Shown piece after piece: positions 1 to 6,001 of a DNA stretch of 8,356 nucleotides. Location: NCBI GenBank assembly GCA_937906285.1, contig CALCWL010000546.1, positions 1 through 8,356 of the forward strand. The letters are read 5' to 3'. The stretch is from an uncultured Rhodanobacter sp. Lineage in GTDB: Bacteria; Pseudomonadota; Gammaproteobacteria; Xanthomonadales; Rhodanobacteraceae. Numbering within the stretch: position 1 is the first letter of the stretch; each line of letters starts with the position of its first letter. The notes beneath the pieces are model-generated. The model was not told the origin of the DNA, searched no databases, and saw nothing but the letters and a program-made list of their open reading frames with translations. The position numbers and the translations under genes are program-made.

Positions 1-2
1 TG

Positions 3-167
3 GCCGGACTGGCCGCGCCGGGGTGGCGGCTGGGCGGTCTGCGTACCGATGCGCGCACGCGCGTCGCCAACGCCATCACACTCAGCGACAACCGGCCGAT
101 CCGGCCATGGTTCGCCGCATGCCATTTCCGCCGGACGGGTCGTAGTGCGCGGCGTGGTTTGCGATGA
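3..167 (+). CDS. 3' end of an unidentified gene upstream of pssA (partial)
   Basis: This frame is open from the window edge and gives about 54 residues before a TGA at 165-167. Third codon positions are strongly G/C for the first 43 or so codons, as expected for coding DNA here. Readable stretches include PGWRLGGLRTDARTRVANAI and LSDNRPIRPWF, followed by an Arg-rich tail. The stop overlaps the pssA start codon as ATGA (164-167), an arrangement typical of translationally coupled neighbours. I do not recognise the family, and no domain can be named from so short a fragment. The evidence is codon bias and the 4-base overlap only; it could be a chance open frame in GC-rich DNA. Confidence 0.42.
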   Translation, partial: AGLAAPGWRLGGLRTDARTRVANAITLSDNRPIRPWFAACHFRRTGRSARRGLR

Positions 168-1579
168 TGGAAGACATGATCGCGCGCAAAACCCTGATGA
201 CAACACCTATCCGCCTGGCTCGACGCCTGGTGTCGTTTCCGCGACGCAAGGGCACTCCGCGCCTGGCCTTGCCGGCGTTTGCGGTGGACGCGGCGGCGAT
301 CAGCTGTCTGTCCGGTCCGGCGGCGTTCCGGCAAACCCTGCTGACGCTGATCGCGCAGGCGACCCGGCGCATCGTGATCGTGACCTTGTATCTGCAGGAC
401 GACGACGGCGGGCGCGAGGTGCTCGACGCGTTGTATGCGGCGAAAGCGCGCCGGCCGGAGCTGCAGGTTTCGGTGTTCGTCGACTGGCATCGCGCGCAAC
501 GCGGCCTGATCGGCAAGCAGAAAAGCGAAGGTAACGCCGGCATGTACCGCGAGTACGCCGAGCGGCTCGGCCCGGGCGTCGAGATCTACGGCGTGCCGGT
601 GCAGAACCGCGAATTGTTCGGCGTGCTGCATCTGAAGGGTTTCGTGATCGACGACGCGGTGCTCTACAGCGGCGCCAGCCTCAACGACGTCTACCTGGCG
701 CGGCACCAGCGCTACCGGCTCGACCGCTACCACCTGTTGCGCCACGCACCGCTGGCCGATTCGATGGCCGCCTTCGTGCAGCGGCATCTGCGCGACAGCG
801 AAGCGGTGCGTCGGCTGGACGTGGCCGGTGTGCCTTCCACGAAATCGCTGCAGCCGGCGATCCGCGATCTTCGCCTGGATCTGCAGCGCGCCGCCTACCC
901 GGTGCCGGGCGAGGTGCTGGAGCACGGCGACGTAGCGGTCACGCCGCTGCTGGGTTTCGGCCGCAGCGACAACGCGCTCAACGATGCCTTGCTGGCGCTG
1001 CTGCGCGGCACGCGCCAGCGGCTGATCCTGCTGACGCCGTACTTCAACCTGCCCAAGCCGGTGCGCAACGTGCTGGGCCAGCTGCTGCGGCGTGGTTGCA
1101 CCATCGACATCATGATCGGCGACAAGACCGCCAACGATTTCTACATTCCGCCGGAACAGCCGTTCAAGACCATCGGCCTGCTGCCGTACCTGTACGAAAA
1201 CAACCTGCGCCGCTTCGCGCGCACGCATCGCCGCCAGATCGACAGCGGCCAGCTCAACCTGCATCTGTGGCGCGACGGCGACAACAGCTACCACCTGAAA
1301 GGGCTGTTCGTGGACGACGATGTGGCCGTGCTCACCGGCCACAATCTCAACCCACGCGCGTGGTCGCTGGATCTGGAGAACGCCCTGGTGCTGCGCGATC
1401 CGGCGCGCCTGCTGCTGGCGAAGCACGACGCGGAGTGGGCCGCCCTGCGCCGGCATGCCACCCGGCTGGCCGACTACCACGCGCTGGAAAGCCCGCGGCG
1501 CTATCCGGCCGACGTGCGCAAGCTGCTGCGGCGATTGAATCGCACCCGGCTGGACCGACTGGCCAACCGCCTGCTGTGA
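164..1579 (+). CDS. pssA: CDP-diacylglycerol--serine O-phosphatidyltransferase (phosphatidylserine synthase, PLD superfamily)
   Basis: Transfers a phosphatidyl group from CDP-diacylglycerol to L-serine, giving phosphatidylserine, the precursor of phosphatidylethanolamine. In enterobacteria this type of enzyme is a peripheral membrane protein acting at the inner leaflet. The 471-residue product has the two HxKxxxxD motifs of the phospholipase D superfamily: H156/K158/D163 (HLKGFVID) and H377/K379/D384 (HLKGLFVD). It also has stretches I recognise from E. coli PssA: VDWHRAQRG (107-115), LYSGASLNDVYL (167-178), GDKTANDFYIP (319-329) and NLNPRAWSLDLENA (394-407). E. coli PssA is about 451 residues, so this is full length with a slightly longer N-terminus. 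No good Shine-Dalgarno precedes 164; in-frame ATGs at 167, 176 and 197 are alternatives, and 197 would remove an extension that looks unconserved. The motif match makes function near certain, the start less so. Confidence 0.95.
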   Translation: MMEDMIARKTLMTTPIRLARRLVSFPRRKGTPRLALPAFAVDAAAISCLSGPAAFRQTLLTLIAQATRRIVIVTLYLQDDDGGREVLDALYAAKARRPELQVSVFVDWHRAQRGLIGKQKSEGNAGMYREYAERLGPGVEIYGVPVQNRELFGVLHLKGFVIDDAVLYSGASLNDVYLARHQRYRLDRYHLLRHAPLADSMAAFVQRHLRDSEAVRRLDVAGVPSTKSLQPAIRDLRLDLQRAAYPVPGEVLEHGDVAVTPLLGFGRSDNALNDALLALLRGTRQRLILLTPYFNLPKPVRNVLGQLLRRGCTIDIMIGDKTANDFYIPPEQPFKTIGLLPYLYENNLRRFARTHRRQIDSGQLNLHLWRDGDNSYHLKGLFVDDDVAVLTGHNLNPRAWSLDLENALVLRDPARLLLAKHDAEWAALRRHATRLADYHALESPRRYPADVRKLLRRLNRTRLDRLANRLL

Positions 1580-1670
1580 GCGGCGGGCGGGCCATGTGTG
1601 GCGGCATGTAAGGTTTTCGTCCCCATGGCGTACTAGGGAAGTATCACCCACGCATCGAGGGATCGTCGCC
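1580..1670 (+). other. Intergenic region upstream of the sigma-factor cluster
   Basis: This 91-base gap carries a locally AT-richer stretch (about 1607-1647). It includes a short dyad, TACT-AGGGA-AGTA, at 1631-1643 and ends in GAGGGA (1657-1662), a good Shine-Dalgarno 8 bases before the ATG at 1671. A promoter for the downstream cluster is expected here, but I could not identify a convincing -35/-10 pair. No terminator for pssA with a T-run is visible. Confidence 0.4.
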
Positions 1671-2432
1671 ATGCTGTCTGCCACCGAATCACTGCCTGCC
1701 ACCAAGCCGATGCCTGCTCTCGCGCGTGCCCTGCACTGGAGCATGGAGGGCCTGCGCTGGTGGCGTCGCGCGCCGTGGATGCTGCTGTGGCTGTGCCTGC
1801 TGCAGCTGCTGGCGGAAGCCGTGCTGCAACTGATCCCGTGGATCGGGGTGACGCTGTCGAAACTGGTGGTGCCGTTGCTGCTGATGGGCATTTTTCTCGG
1901 CCTGGATGGCCTCGCCGCCGGCAAACGCCTGCGACTGGCCTGCCTGGCCGATTGCCTGCGCCGTGGTCGATTCCTGCCGGCGCTCGGCTTGGCGGCTTGG
2001 TGGGGCTTCCTCGTGTTCGGCGCACAGCAGTTGATTGTGTATCTGACGTACGGGCCGGCGGCAGTCGATGCGGTGCTGTTCGGCCACATGGCGGCTCACC
2101 CCGAACTGGCCAGCCTGCAGTTCACGCGTACGCTGATTCTCCCGGGCGTGCTGTTCTGCACGCTGCTGCTGCCGGCGCCTTTCCTTCTGCTGTTCCGCGG
2201 CGTTCCACCGTGGCGGGCGGTTTGCGGCGGTGTGCGGCTGGTGTTCGCCCATGCCGCACCCTTTGCATGGTTCGCCCTGTTGTACCTGCTGCTGTTTGCG
2301 TTGCTGTTCGCCACGCCGTGGACGTTTGCGCTGGTCCTGCTGCTGGCACCGTGGTCGGCCGCGACCAATTATGCGATCTGGCGCGACGTGGGTAGCCGGA
2401 TACCCATGTTCGAGCCTGCACCGAAGGGCTGA
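1671..2432 (+). CDS. Polytopic inner-membrane protein, possibly BPSS1780-like
   Basis: The 253-residue protein is dominated by hydrophobic segments at about residues 36-57, 61-82, 101-127, 155-175, 195-215 and 216-236, giving an estimated five or six membrane spans. A short polar N-terminus precedes WSMEGLRWWRRAPW (23-36). The amphipathic W-rich lead-in followed by a helix, a PWIG turn and an MGIFLGLDGLAAGK segment recalls the BPSS1780 family of uncharacterised membrane proteins; this is from memory and tentative. I chose ATG 1671 because GAGGGA lies 8 bases upstream. The open frame extends back to ATG 1596, but those 25 residues look non-conserved. It lies 9 bases before the sigma-factor gene on the same strand, so co-transcription is likely. 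Its function is unknown; a sensory or regulatory role next to the sigma factor is only an inference. Confidence 0.85.
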   Translation: MLSATESLPATKPMPALARALHWSMEGLRWWRRAPWMLLWLCLLQLLAEAVLQLIPWIGVTLSKLVVPLLLMGIFLGLDGLAAGKRLRLACLADCLRRGRFLPALGLAAWWGFLVFGAQQLIVYLTYGPAAVDAVLFGHMAAHPELASLQFTRTLILPGVLFCTLLLPAPFLLLFRGVPPWRAVCGGVRLVFAHAAPFAWFALLYLLLFALLFATPWTFALVLLLAPWSAATNYAIWRDVGSRIPMFEPAPKG

Positions 2433-2441
2433 AGCGCCACC

Positions 2442-2936
2442 ATGCGACAGGGGGAATTCGACGCGCTGTTGCGCGGGCACGCAGGGCTGCTGTCGCGCAT
2501 CGCAGCCAGTTACGAAGCCGACGCCGCGCTGCGTGACGACCTGCTGCAGGACATCGCGCTGGCCTTGTGGCAGGCCTTGCCGAGATGGCGTGGCGAAGCG
2601 CCGTTGAAGGCGTTCGTGGCCCGTATCGCGCACAACCGCGGTGCCACGCATGTGGTCGGTCAGATGCGGCGTTCGCCGGGTGGCGCATTGAGCGAGCAGT
2701 TGGTCGACTTGAAGCACGGCCCGGACGAATACACACAACAGGAGCAGCGTCGCCGGCGCCTGCAAGACGCGGTCCGCGGATTGCCGCTGGGCCTGCGGCA
2801 GGCAGTGACGCTGGCGCTGGAAGGTTTCAGCCATGCCGAAATCGCCGCGGCGTTGGGCATCCGCGTGAATAACGTGGCGGTGCGACTCAATCGCGCGAAG
2901 GGCGCGCTGGCAGCGGCATTGGGAGAGGGCGCATGA
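2442..2936 (+). CDS. RNA polymerase sigma factor, sigma-70 family (ECF-like)
   Basis: This 164-residue protein has the two-domain layout of extracytoplasmic-function sigma factors, which direct RNA polymerase to a small regulon. Region 2 spans about residues 5-72, with the core-binding helix around DDLLQDIALALWQALPRW (32-49) and the -10-recognition helix around LKAFVARIAHNRGATHV (55-71). A polar linker (73-105) leads to region 4 (about 108-160). Region 4 holds LPLGLRQAVTLALEGFSHAE (114-133) and a helix-turn-helix, IAAALGIRVNNVAVRLNRAK (134-153), that would contact the -35 element. The length is at the short end for the family. Only a weak Shine-Dalgarno precedes the ATG. Its stop overlaps the next start as ATGA (2933-2936), so the two proteins are probably made together. 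The regulon and signal cannot be read from the sequence. Confidence 0.9.
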   Translation: MRQGEFDALLRGHAGLLSRIAASYEADAALRDDLLQDIALALWQALPRWRGEAPLKAFVARIAHNRGATHVVGQMRRSPGGALSEQLVDLKHGPDEYTQQEQRRRRLQDAVRGLPLGLRQAVTLALEGFSHAEIAAALGIRVNNVAVRLNRAKGALAAALGEGA

Positions 2937-3523
2937 ACGTGCAGGACGACTGGACCCGCTGGGCCAACACCTGGCAACAGCAGCCGGCGGTCGACATCGA
3001 CCGGTTGCGCCACCGGGTCAACCGGAAGCTCTGGCGCATGCGGCTGACCGCCACGCTGGAGCTGCTGCTGAACGCGGTGGCGGTGTGGCAGACATGGCGG
3101 CTGATCGCGCACCCGGGGTTCGAATGGCGCTGGAAGCTGTGGGCGGCGTTCGCGATGCTGCTGGTGCTGGTCGTGCAAGCCCTGTTCCTGCTGGCGCGGC
3201 GTGGTACGTGGCGGGCACCGGGCAGCGACGCCGGCGATCTGCTGCAGCTCACCGCGCGCCGCGCGGTCGCCGGTGTCCGGCTGGCCAAGGTGAACGCCTG
3301 GAGCCTGCTGCTGCTGGTCGTGGTGACGCTGCTGGTGGCTGTGCCGGAACTGACTCCCGCGCACTGGCAGCACGATGCGAAGTTCCGATCGTTGGTCCTG
3401 CTGCAGTGCGCCCTCAATCTGCCGGTCGTCGTGTTCGGCTTCATGGGTTGTGCGTGGTACATCCGCCGGCAGCGCCGTCGGCTGCGCGAGGTGCAGGCGT
3501 TGTTGCGCGAGTGCGAGGATTGA
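2933..3523 (+). CDS. Four-span membrane protein, putative anti-sigma partner of the upstream sigma factor
   Basis: The 196-residue product begins with a short soluble segment containing WTRWANTWQQQPAVDIDRLR (7-26) and a basic stretch (NRKLWRMR, 30-37). Hydrophobic helices follow at about 37-58, 67-88, 121-138 and 153-174. It ends with a strongly basic tail, RRQRRRLREVQALLRE (178-193), which should be cytoplasmic. The 4-base overlap with the sigma-factor gene is the usual position of an anti-sigma factor gene. The N-terminus lacks the HxxxCxxC zinc motif of ZAS-type anti-sigma factors, so if it binds the sigma factor it must use another surface, perhaps the N-terminal 35 residues or the basic C-terminal helix. 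The membrane location follows from the helices; the anti-sigma role is inferred from gene order alone. Confidence 0.82.
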   Translation: MNVQDDWTRWANTWQQQPAVDIDRLRHRVNRKLWRMRLTATLELLLNAVAVWQTWRLIAHPGFEWRWKLWAAFAMLLVLVVQALFLLARRGTWRAPGSDAGDLLQLTARRAVAGVRLAKVNAWSLLLLVVVTLLVAVPELTPAHWQHDAKFRSLVLLQCALNLPVVVFGFMGCAWYIRRQRRRLREVQALLRECED

Positions 3524-3553
3524 GCGAATCGGCCGTGCAAGAAATGCTGCCGT

Positions 3554-3625
3554 GCGTAGGGCGGGCACTGTCCGCCGACTTTTTATCCTCCGATGCAAGA
3601 GCGGCGGGCGGTGCCCGCCCTACGC
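3554..3625. repeat. GTAG-headed REP doublet (inverted pair, BIME-like); likely two-way terminator
   Basis: Arms 3554-3577 and 3602-3625 pair over 24 positions, the outer 15 perfectly and the inner 9 with two G-U wobbles, leaving a 24-base loop. Each arm is itself a small palindrome. The left folds at 3560-3576 (GGCGG...CCGCC plus a wobble pair) and the right at 3603-3619 (GGCGGGC-GGT-GCCCGCC). Each copy carries GTAG at its outer end: GTAG at 3556-3559 and its complement CTAC at 3620-3623. This matches the general design of REP sequences, such as the SMAG elements of Stenotrophomonas, which begin with GTAG and occur as inverted pairs. It sits between two convergent genes, so a terminator role is plausible, although the T-run (3581-3584) is in the loop and not after the stem. 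Confidence 0.8.
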
Positions 3626-3627
3626 TG

Positions 3628-4230
3628 CTAGCGGTTCGAGGCGAGCCGGTTCAGGCGCATGTCCAGCCAGTTGGCCACGTTGCCCCATTCCTCGGCGAGG
3701 ATGCTGAAGCACACCGTGTCGCGCAGGCTGCCGTCGGTGCGGCGGCGGTGTGCGCGCAGCACGCCTTCGCGTTGCGCACCGAGGCGTTCGATCGCGCGCT
3801 GCGAATCCTCGTTCAGCACGTCGGTGTGGAACGCGACGGCTGCGCAGCCCAGGGTCTCGAACGCATGCTCCAGCAACAGTCGCTTGCAGGCGGTGTTGAG
3901 GTGGCTCTTCTGCCAGCGCTTCGCGTACCAGGTGTAGCCGATGGCCAGACGCGGCACTGCGGCGTCGATCTCGTAATAGCGCGTGCTGCCGACGATGTCG
4001 CCGCTGCGCGCCTCGCGCACGGCAAACGGCAGCATGTGGCCTTCGCGCTGGCCTTGCAGCGCCTTCTCCACGTAGCCCAGCGTCAGCCCCGGCGGCGGCA
4101 CGCTGGTGACGACGAGGTTCCACAGCTCGCCGTCGGCGGCGGCGGTTTCCAGTGCGGGCGCGTGGTCGGGCGAGAGCGGTTCCAGCACGACGTACTCGTC
4201 GTGCAGACGGCTGGGGACGAACGGGGTCAT
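3628..4230 (-). CDS. GNAT family N-acetyltransferase, RimJ/RimL-like
   Basis: A 200-residue acetyl-CoA-dependent N-acetyltransferase of the kind annotated as RimJ/RimL (Acetyltransf_3). After an N-terminal strand (VVLEPLSPDH, 14-23) the central strands are at FAVREARSGDIVGSTRYY (69-86) and RLAIGYTWY (94-102). The segment WQKSHLNTACKRLLLEHAFE (106-125) replaces the classic R/QxxGxG/A pyrophosphate loop; this T/NTxxK form is normal in this subfamily. FHTDVLNEDSQRAIERLGAQ (134-153) is the conserved acceptor-side helix, followed by EGVLRAHRR and a final strand, RDTVCFSILAEEW (170-182). The substrate is unknown; it may be a protein N-terminus or a small amine. It starts 4 bases after the YdcH-like gene and is probably co-transcribed with it. 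Its stop codon lies 2 bases from the REP doublet. Confidence 0.93.
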   Translation of the reverse strand: MTPFVPSRLHDEYVVLEPLSPDHAPALETAAADGELWNLVVTSVPPPGLTLGYVEKALQGQREGHMLPFAVREARSGDIVGSTRYYEIDAAVPRLAIGYTWYAKRWQKSHLNTACKRLLLEHAFETLGCAAVAFHTDVLNEDSQRAIERLGAQREGVLRAHRRRTDGSLRDTVCFSILAEEWGNVANWLDMRLNRLASNR

Positions 4231-4234
4231 GGGC

Positions 4235-4441
4235 TCAGGCGTCGAGGTCGGGAATCAGCTTGCTTTCCAGCCGCGCGATATGGTCTTTCAGCAGCAGCTT
4301 GCGCTTCTTCAGCCGGGTCAGCTGCAATTCGTCACGGCCGATCGCATGGGCAAGCTCCTCGATCGCCACGTCGAGATCGCGGTGCTCCAGCTTGAGCTCG
4401 GCAAGCAGGTGGACGATTTCGGCGTGATCCTGGATCGGCAT
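4235..4441 (-). CDS. YdcH family protein (DUF465), small coiled-coil protein
   Basis: A 68-residue, highly charged, almost entirely helical protein. The family core is clear: HAEIVHLLAELKLEHRDLD (6-24), then LQLTRLKKRKLLLKDHIARL (39-58), with regular leucine and isoleucine spacing suggesting a helical hairpin or coiled coil. The length is typical of DUF465. I chose ATG at 4441-4439 (MPIQDH); an in-frame TTG at 4453-4451 would add four residues (MATA), and neither has a good Shine-Dalgarno. A TAAACT hexamer on the minus strand at 4477-4472 could be the -10 element. The biochemical role of this family is not settled. It is the first gene of a two-gene minus-strand unit with the acetyltransferase and is divergent from tyrB. 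Confidence 0.92.
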   Translation of the reverse strand: MPIQDHAEIVHLLAELKLEHRDLDVAIEELAHAIGRDELQLTRLKKRKLLLKDHIARLESKLIPDLDA

Positions 4442-4471
4442 GGCGGTGGCCAAACGTGTGACGTACTGCCC

Positions 4472-4477
4472 AGTTTA
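4472..4477 (-). promoter_or_regulatory. Possible -10 element for the YdcH/acetyltransferase unit
   Basis: Read on the minus strand, the sequence is GCTAAACTGG, with TAAACT matching the -10 consensus at four of six positions. It would place the transcript start about 12-25 bases before the candidate start codons. No good -35 hexamer lies at the usual spacing, so this is weak. Confidence 0.3.
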
Positions 4478-4559
4478 GCGCGCCGCGCGGTGGCCTGGGC
4501 GCACTGTTGAGCCGGCACTTGCGACCCGCCCGGCGCTGCGGCGGCCGGCCGGCTCTTGC

Positions 4560-4565
4560 TATAGT
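4560..4565 (+). promoter_or_regulatory. Possible -10 element of tyrB
   Basis: TATAGT matches the -10 consensus at five of six positions and stands out in very GC-rich surroundings (GGCTCTTGCTATAGTCGGCG). A transcript start near 4572 would leave a leader of about 98 bases before the GTG start at 4670. That also argues against the upstream in-frame ATG at 4571, which would lie at the transcript's first base. No clear -35 hexamer is seen 17 bases upstream. Confidence 0.45.
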
Positions 4566-4617
4566 CGGCGATGTTTCGCGCCGTTCCTTCGTGCGTCGCA
4601 CCGCCATGCCGGAGCAA

Positions 4618-4633
4618 GCCGTCCATCGACGGC
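4618..4633 (+). other. Small perfect hairpin in the tyrB leader
   Basis: GCCGTC-CATC-GACGGC forms a 6-bp perfect stem with a 4-base loop within the predicted leader, about 36 bases before the GTG start. No T-run follows, so it is not an ordinary terminator. It may be structural chance in GC-rich DNA or part of post-transcriptional control. Confidence 0.3.
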
Positions 4634-4669
4634 CCCGACGTGTGCCTTTCCACCCATCGAGTACCGATC

Positions 4670-5872
4670 GTGTCCTTCTTTGCCCCCGTTGAAATGGCCC
4701 CTGGCGATCCGATCCTGGGCCTCACCGAAACCTATCTGGCGGACGCGCGGCCGCACAAGATCAACCTGGGCGTCGGCATCTACGTCGACGAACAGGGGCG
4801 CATCCCGCTGCTGCCCACGGTGCACGAGGTGGAGCTGGCGCTGGCCGCCGCCGCGAAGCCGCGCGGCTACCTGCCGATCGACGGCCTGGCCGCGTACAAC
4901 CGGCTGAGCCAGCAGCTGGTGTTCGGCGCCGAATCGCCGCTGCTCGCGGCCGGTCGCGTGGCTACCGCGCAGACCATCGGCGGCAGCGCCGCGCTGCGCG
5001 TGGCGGCCGATCTGCTCAAGCAGGTGGTCGGCGCGAAGGCGAAGGTCGCCATCAGCAACCCGAGCTGGGGCAACCATCACGTGGTGTTTCGCACCGCCGG
5101 CTTCGAGCTGCTGGAATACCGCTATTACGACGCGGCCAGCCACGGCCTGGACTTCGCCGGCATGCTGGAGGACCTGGGCCGGATGGAACCCGGCACCGTG
5201 GTGCTGCTGCATGCGTGCTGCCACAACCCCACCGGCGTGGACCTGGACGCCGCGCAGTGGGCACAACTGGTCGAACTGCTGCGTGAGCGCAAGCTGCTGC
5301 CGTTCGTCGACATGGCTTACCAGGGCTTCGACCGCGGCACCGAACAGGATGCCACCGCGGTGCGCGTACTGGCGGAGTCGGGCATCGAGGCGTTCGTGGT
5401 CGCCAACTCGTACTCCAAGTCGTTCTCGCTGTACGGCGAGCGCGTGGGCGCGCTGTCGATGGTCGGTGCCGATCGTGACGAGGCGGCGCGGCTGCAGTCG
5501 AAGATCAAGCAGGTGATCCGCACGATCTATTCCAGCCCGTCCACCCACGGCGCCGCGCTGGTCGCCGGCGTGCTCGGCAGCGCTGAGCTGCGCGCGCGCT
5601 GGGAGCAGGAGCTGGGCGGCATGCGTTCGCGCATCCACGCGATGCGCGCGGGCTTCGTCGAGAAGCTGAGCGCGCTCGGCGCGCCGGATTTCGGCTTCAT
5701 CAACAAGCAGGCCGGCATGTTCTCCTACTCCGGCCTGAGCAAGGCGCAGGTACATCGCCTGCGCGACGAGCACGCGATCTACGCCCTCGACAGCGGACGC
5801 ATCTGCGTGGCGGCACTGAACCACGCCAACCTCGACACGGTGGCCGCGGCGGTCGCTGCCGTCTGCCGCTGA
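4670..5872 (+). CDS. tyrB: Aspartate/aromatic amino acid aminotransferase (PLP fold type I, subgroup I-alpha)
   Basis: A cytosolic pyridoxal-phosphate enzyme that exchanges amino groups between aspartate or aromatic amino acids and 2-oxoglutarate, the last step of tyrosine and phenylalanine synthesis. From GTG 4670 the protein is 400 residues, matching the roughly 397 of E. coli AspC/TyrB. Key positions visible: the N-terminal DPILGLTETY (13-22), KINLGVGIY (30-38), Tyr67 in GYLPIDG, ISNPSW (128-133; Trp133 stacks on the cofactor), CCHNPTG with Asn185, DMAYQGF with Asp214 and Tyr217, the Schiff-base lysine Lys250 in SYSKSF, Arg258 in GERVG, and the substrate-carboxylate Arg377 in SGRI. An in-frame ATG at 4571 would add 33 unconserved residues and sits at the predicted transcript start; ATG 4694 is another option. 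Whether it prefers aspartate or aromatic substrates cannot be decided from these motifs. Confidence 0.94.
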   Translation: MSFFAPVEMAPGDPILGLTETYLADARPHKINLGVGIYVDEQGRIPLLPTVHEVELALAAAAKPRGYLPIDGLAAYNRLSQQLVFGAESPLLAAGRVATAQTIGGSAALRVAADLLKQVVGAKAKVAISNPSWGNHHVVFRTAGFELLEYRYYDAASHGLDFAGMLEDLGRMEPGTVVLLHACCHNPTGVDLDAAQWAQLVELLRERKLLPFVDMAYQGFDRGTEQDATAVRVLAESGIEAFVVANSYSKSFSLYGERVGALSMVGADRDEAARLQSKIKQVIRTIYSSPSTHGAALVAGVLGSAELRARWEQELGGMRSRIHAMRAGFVEKLSALGAPDFGFINKQAGMFSYSGLSKAQVHRLRDEHAIYALDSGRICVAALNHANLDTVAAAVAAVCR

Positions 5873-5881
5873 TATCCATGA

Positions 5882-5961
5882 CCGTCCTCCCGGCGAAAGC
5901 CGGGATCCAGCGCCGTTGACCATGTCGAGACGCTGGATTCCGACTTTCGTCGGAACGACGG
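5882..5961. repeat. Inverted pair of GAAA-loop hairpins (interspersed palindromic repeat)
   Basis: Two copies of a 30-base unit face each other (5883-5912 and 5931-5960) across an 18-base spacer, and one further pair (C5882/G5961) extends the match. Each copy contains an 18-base hairpin with a 7-bp perfect stem: TCCCGGC-GAAA-GCCGGGA at 5888-5905 and TTCCGAC-TTTC-GTCGGAA at 5938-5955, the latter having a GAAA loop when read on the minus strand. Both are flanked by CGTC on the outside and TCCAGCG on the inside. The whole element can also fold as one stem with three mismatches and two G-U pairs. It lies between tyrB and rdgC and may end or attenuate tyrB transcription. Similar CGTC-hairpin-TCCAG palindromes are familiar between genes in Xanthomonadales and other proteobacteria (from memory). 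Confidence 0.82.
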
Positions 5962-6001
5962 CGAAACCACCAGTTTTCCGCAGCACTGACCCGGATACCG
6001 A

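Noticed and set aside
1637..1667. Possible ECF-type promoter (GGAAGT with CGTC) for autoregulation of the sigma cluster
   Set aside because: The spacing between the two boxes is about 21-22 bases, too long for an ECF promoter, and the CGTC lies between the ribosome site and the start codon.
1689..2834. Minus-strand 381-codon open frame opposite the membrane protein and sigma genes
   Set aside because: Gln/Arg/His-rich low-complexity product with no domain, opposite genes with strong coding evidence.
3085..4395. Plus-strand 436-codon open frame across the membrane protein end, the REP doublet and the acetyltransferase
   Set aside because: It runs through a repeat and an intergenic gap and is antisense to a clear GNAT gene; the product resembles no family.
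4571..4669. N-terminal extension of tyrB from the in-frame ATG at 4571
   Set aside because: The added 33 residues (Cys, Arg and Pro rich) are not part of the aminotransferase family, and the ATG coincides with the predicted transcript start. GTG 4670 gives the family's usual length.
5882..5961. CRISPR-like repeat-spacer unit
   Set aside because: There are only two copies, they are in inverted and not direct orientation, and there is no array or cas gene; it is an interspersed palindrome.
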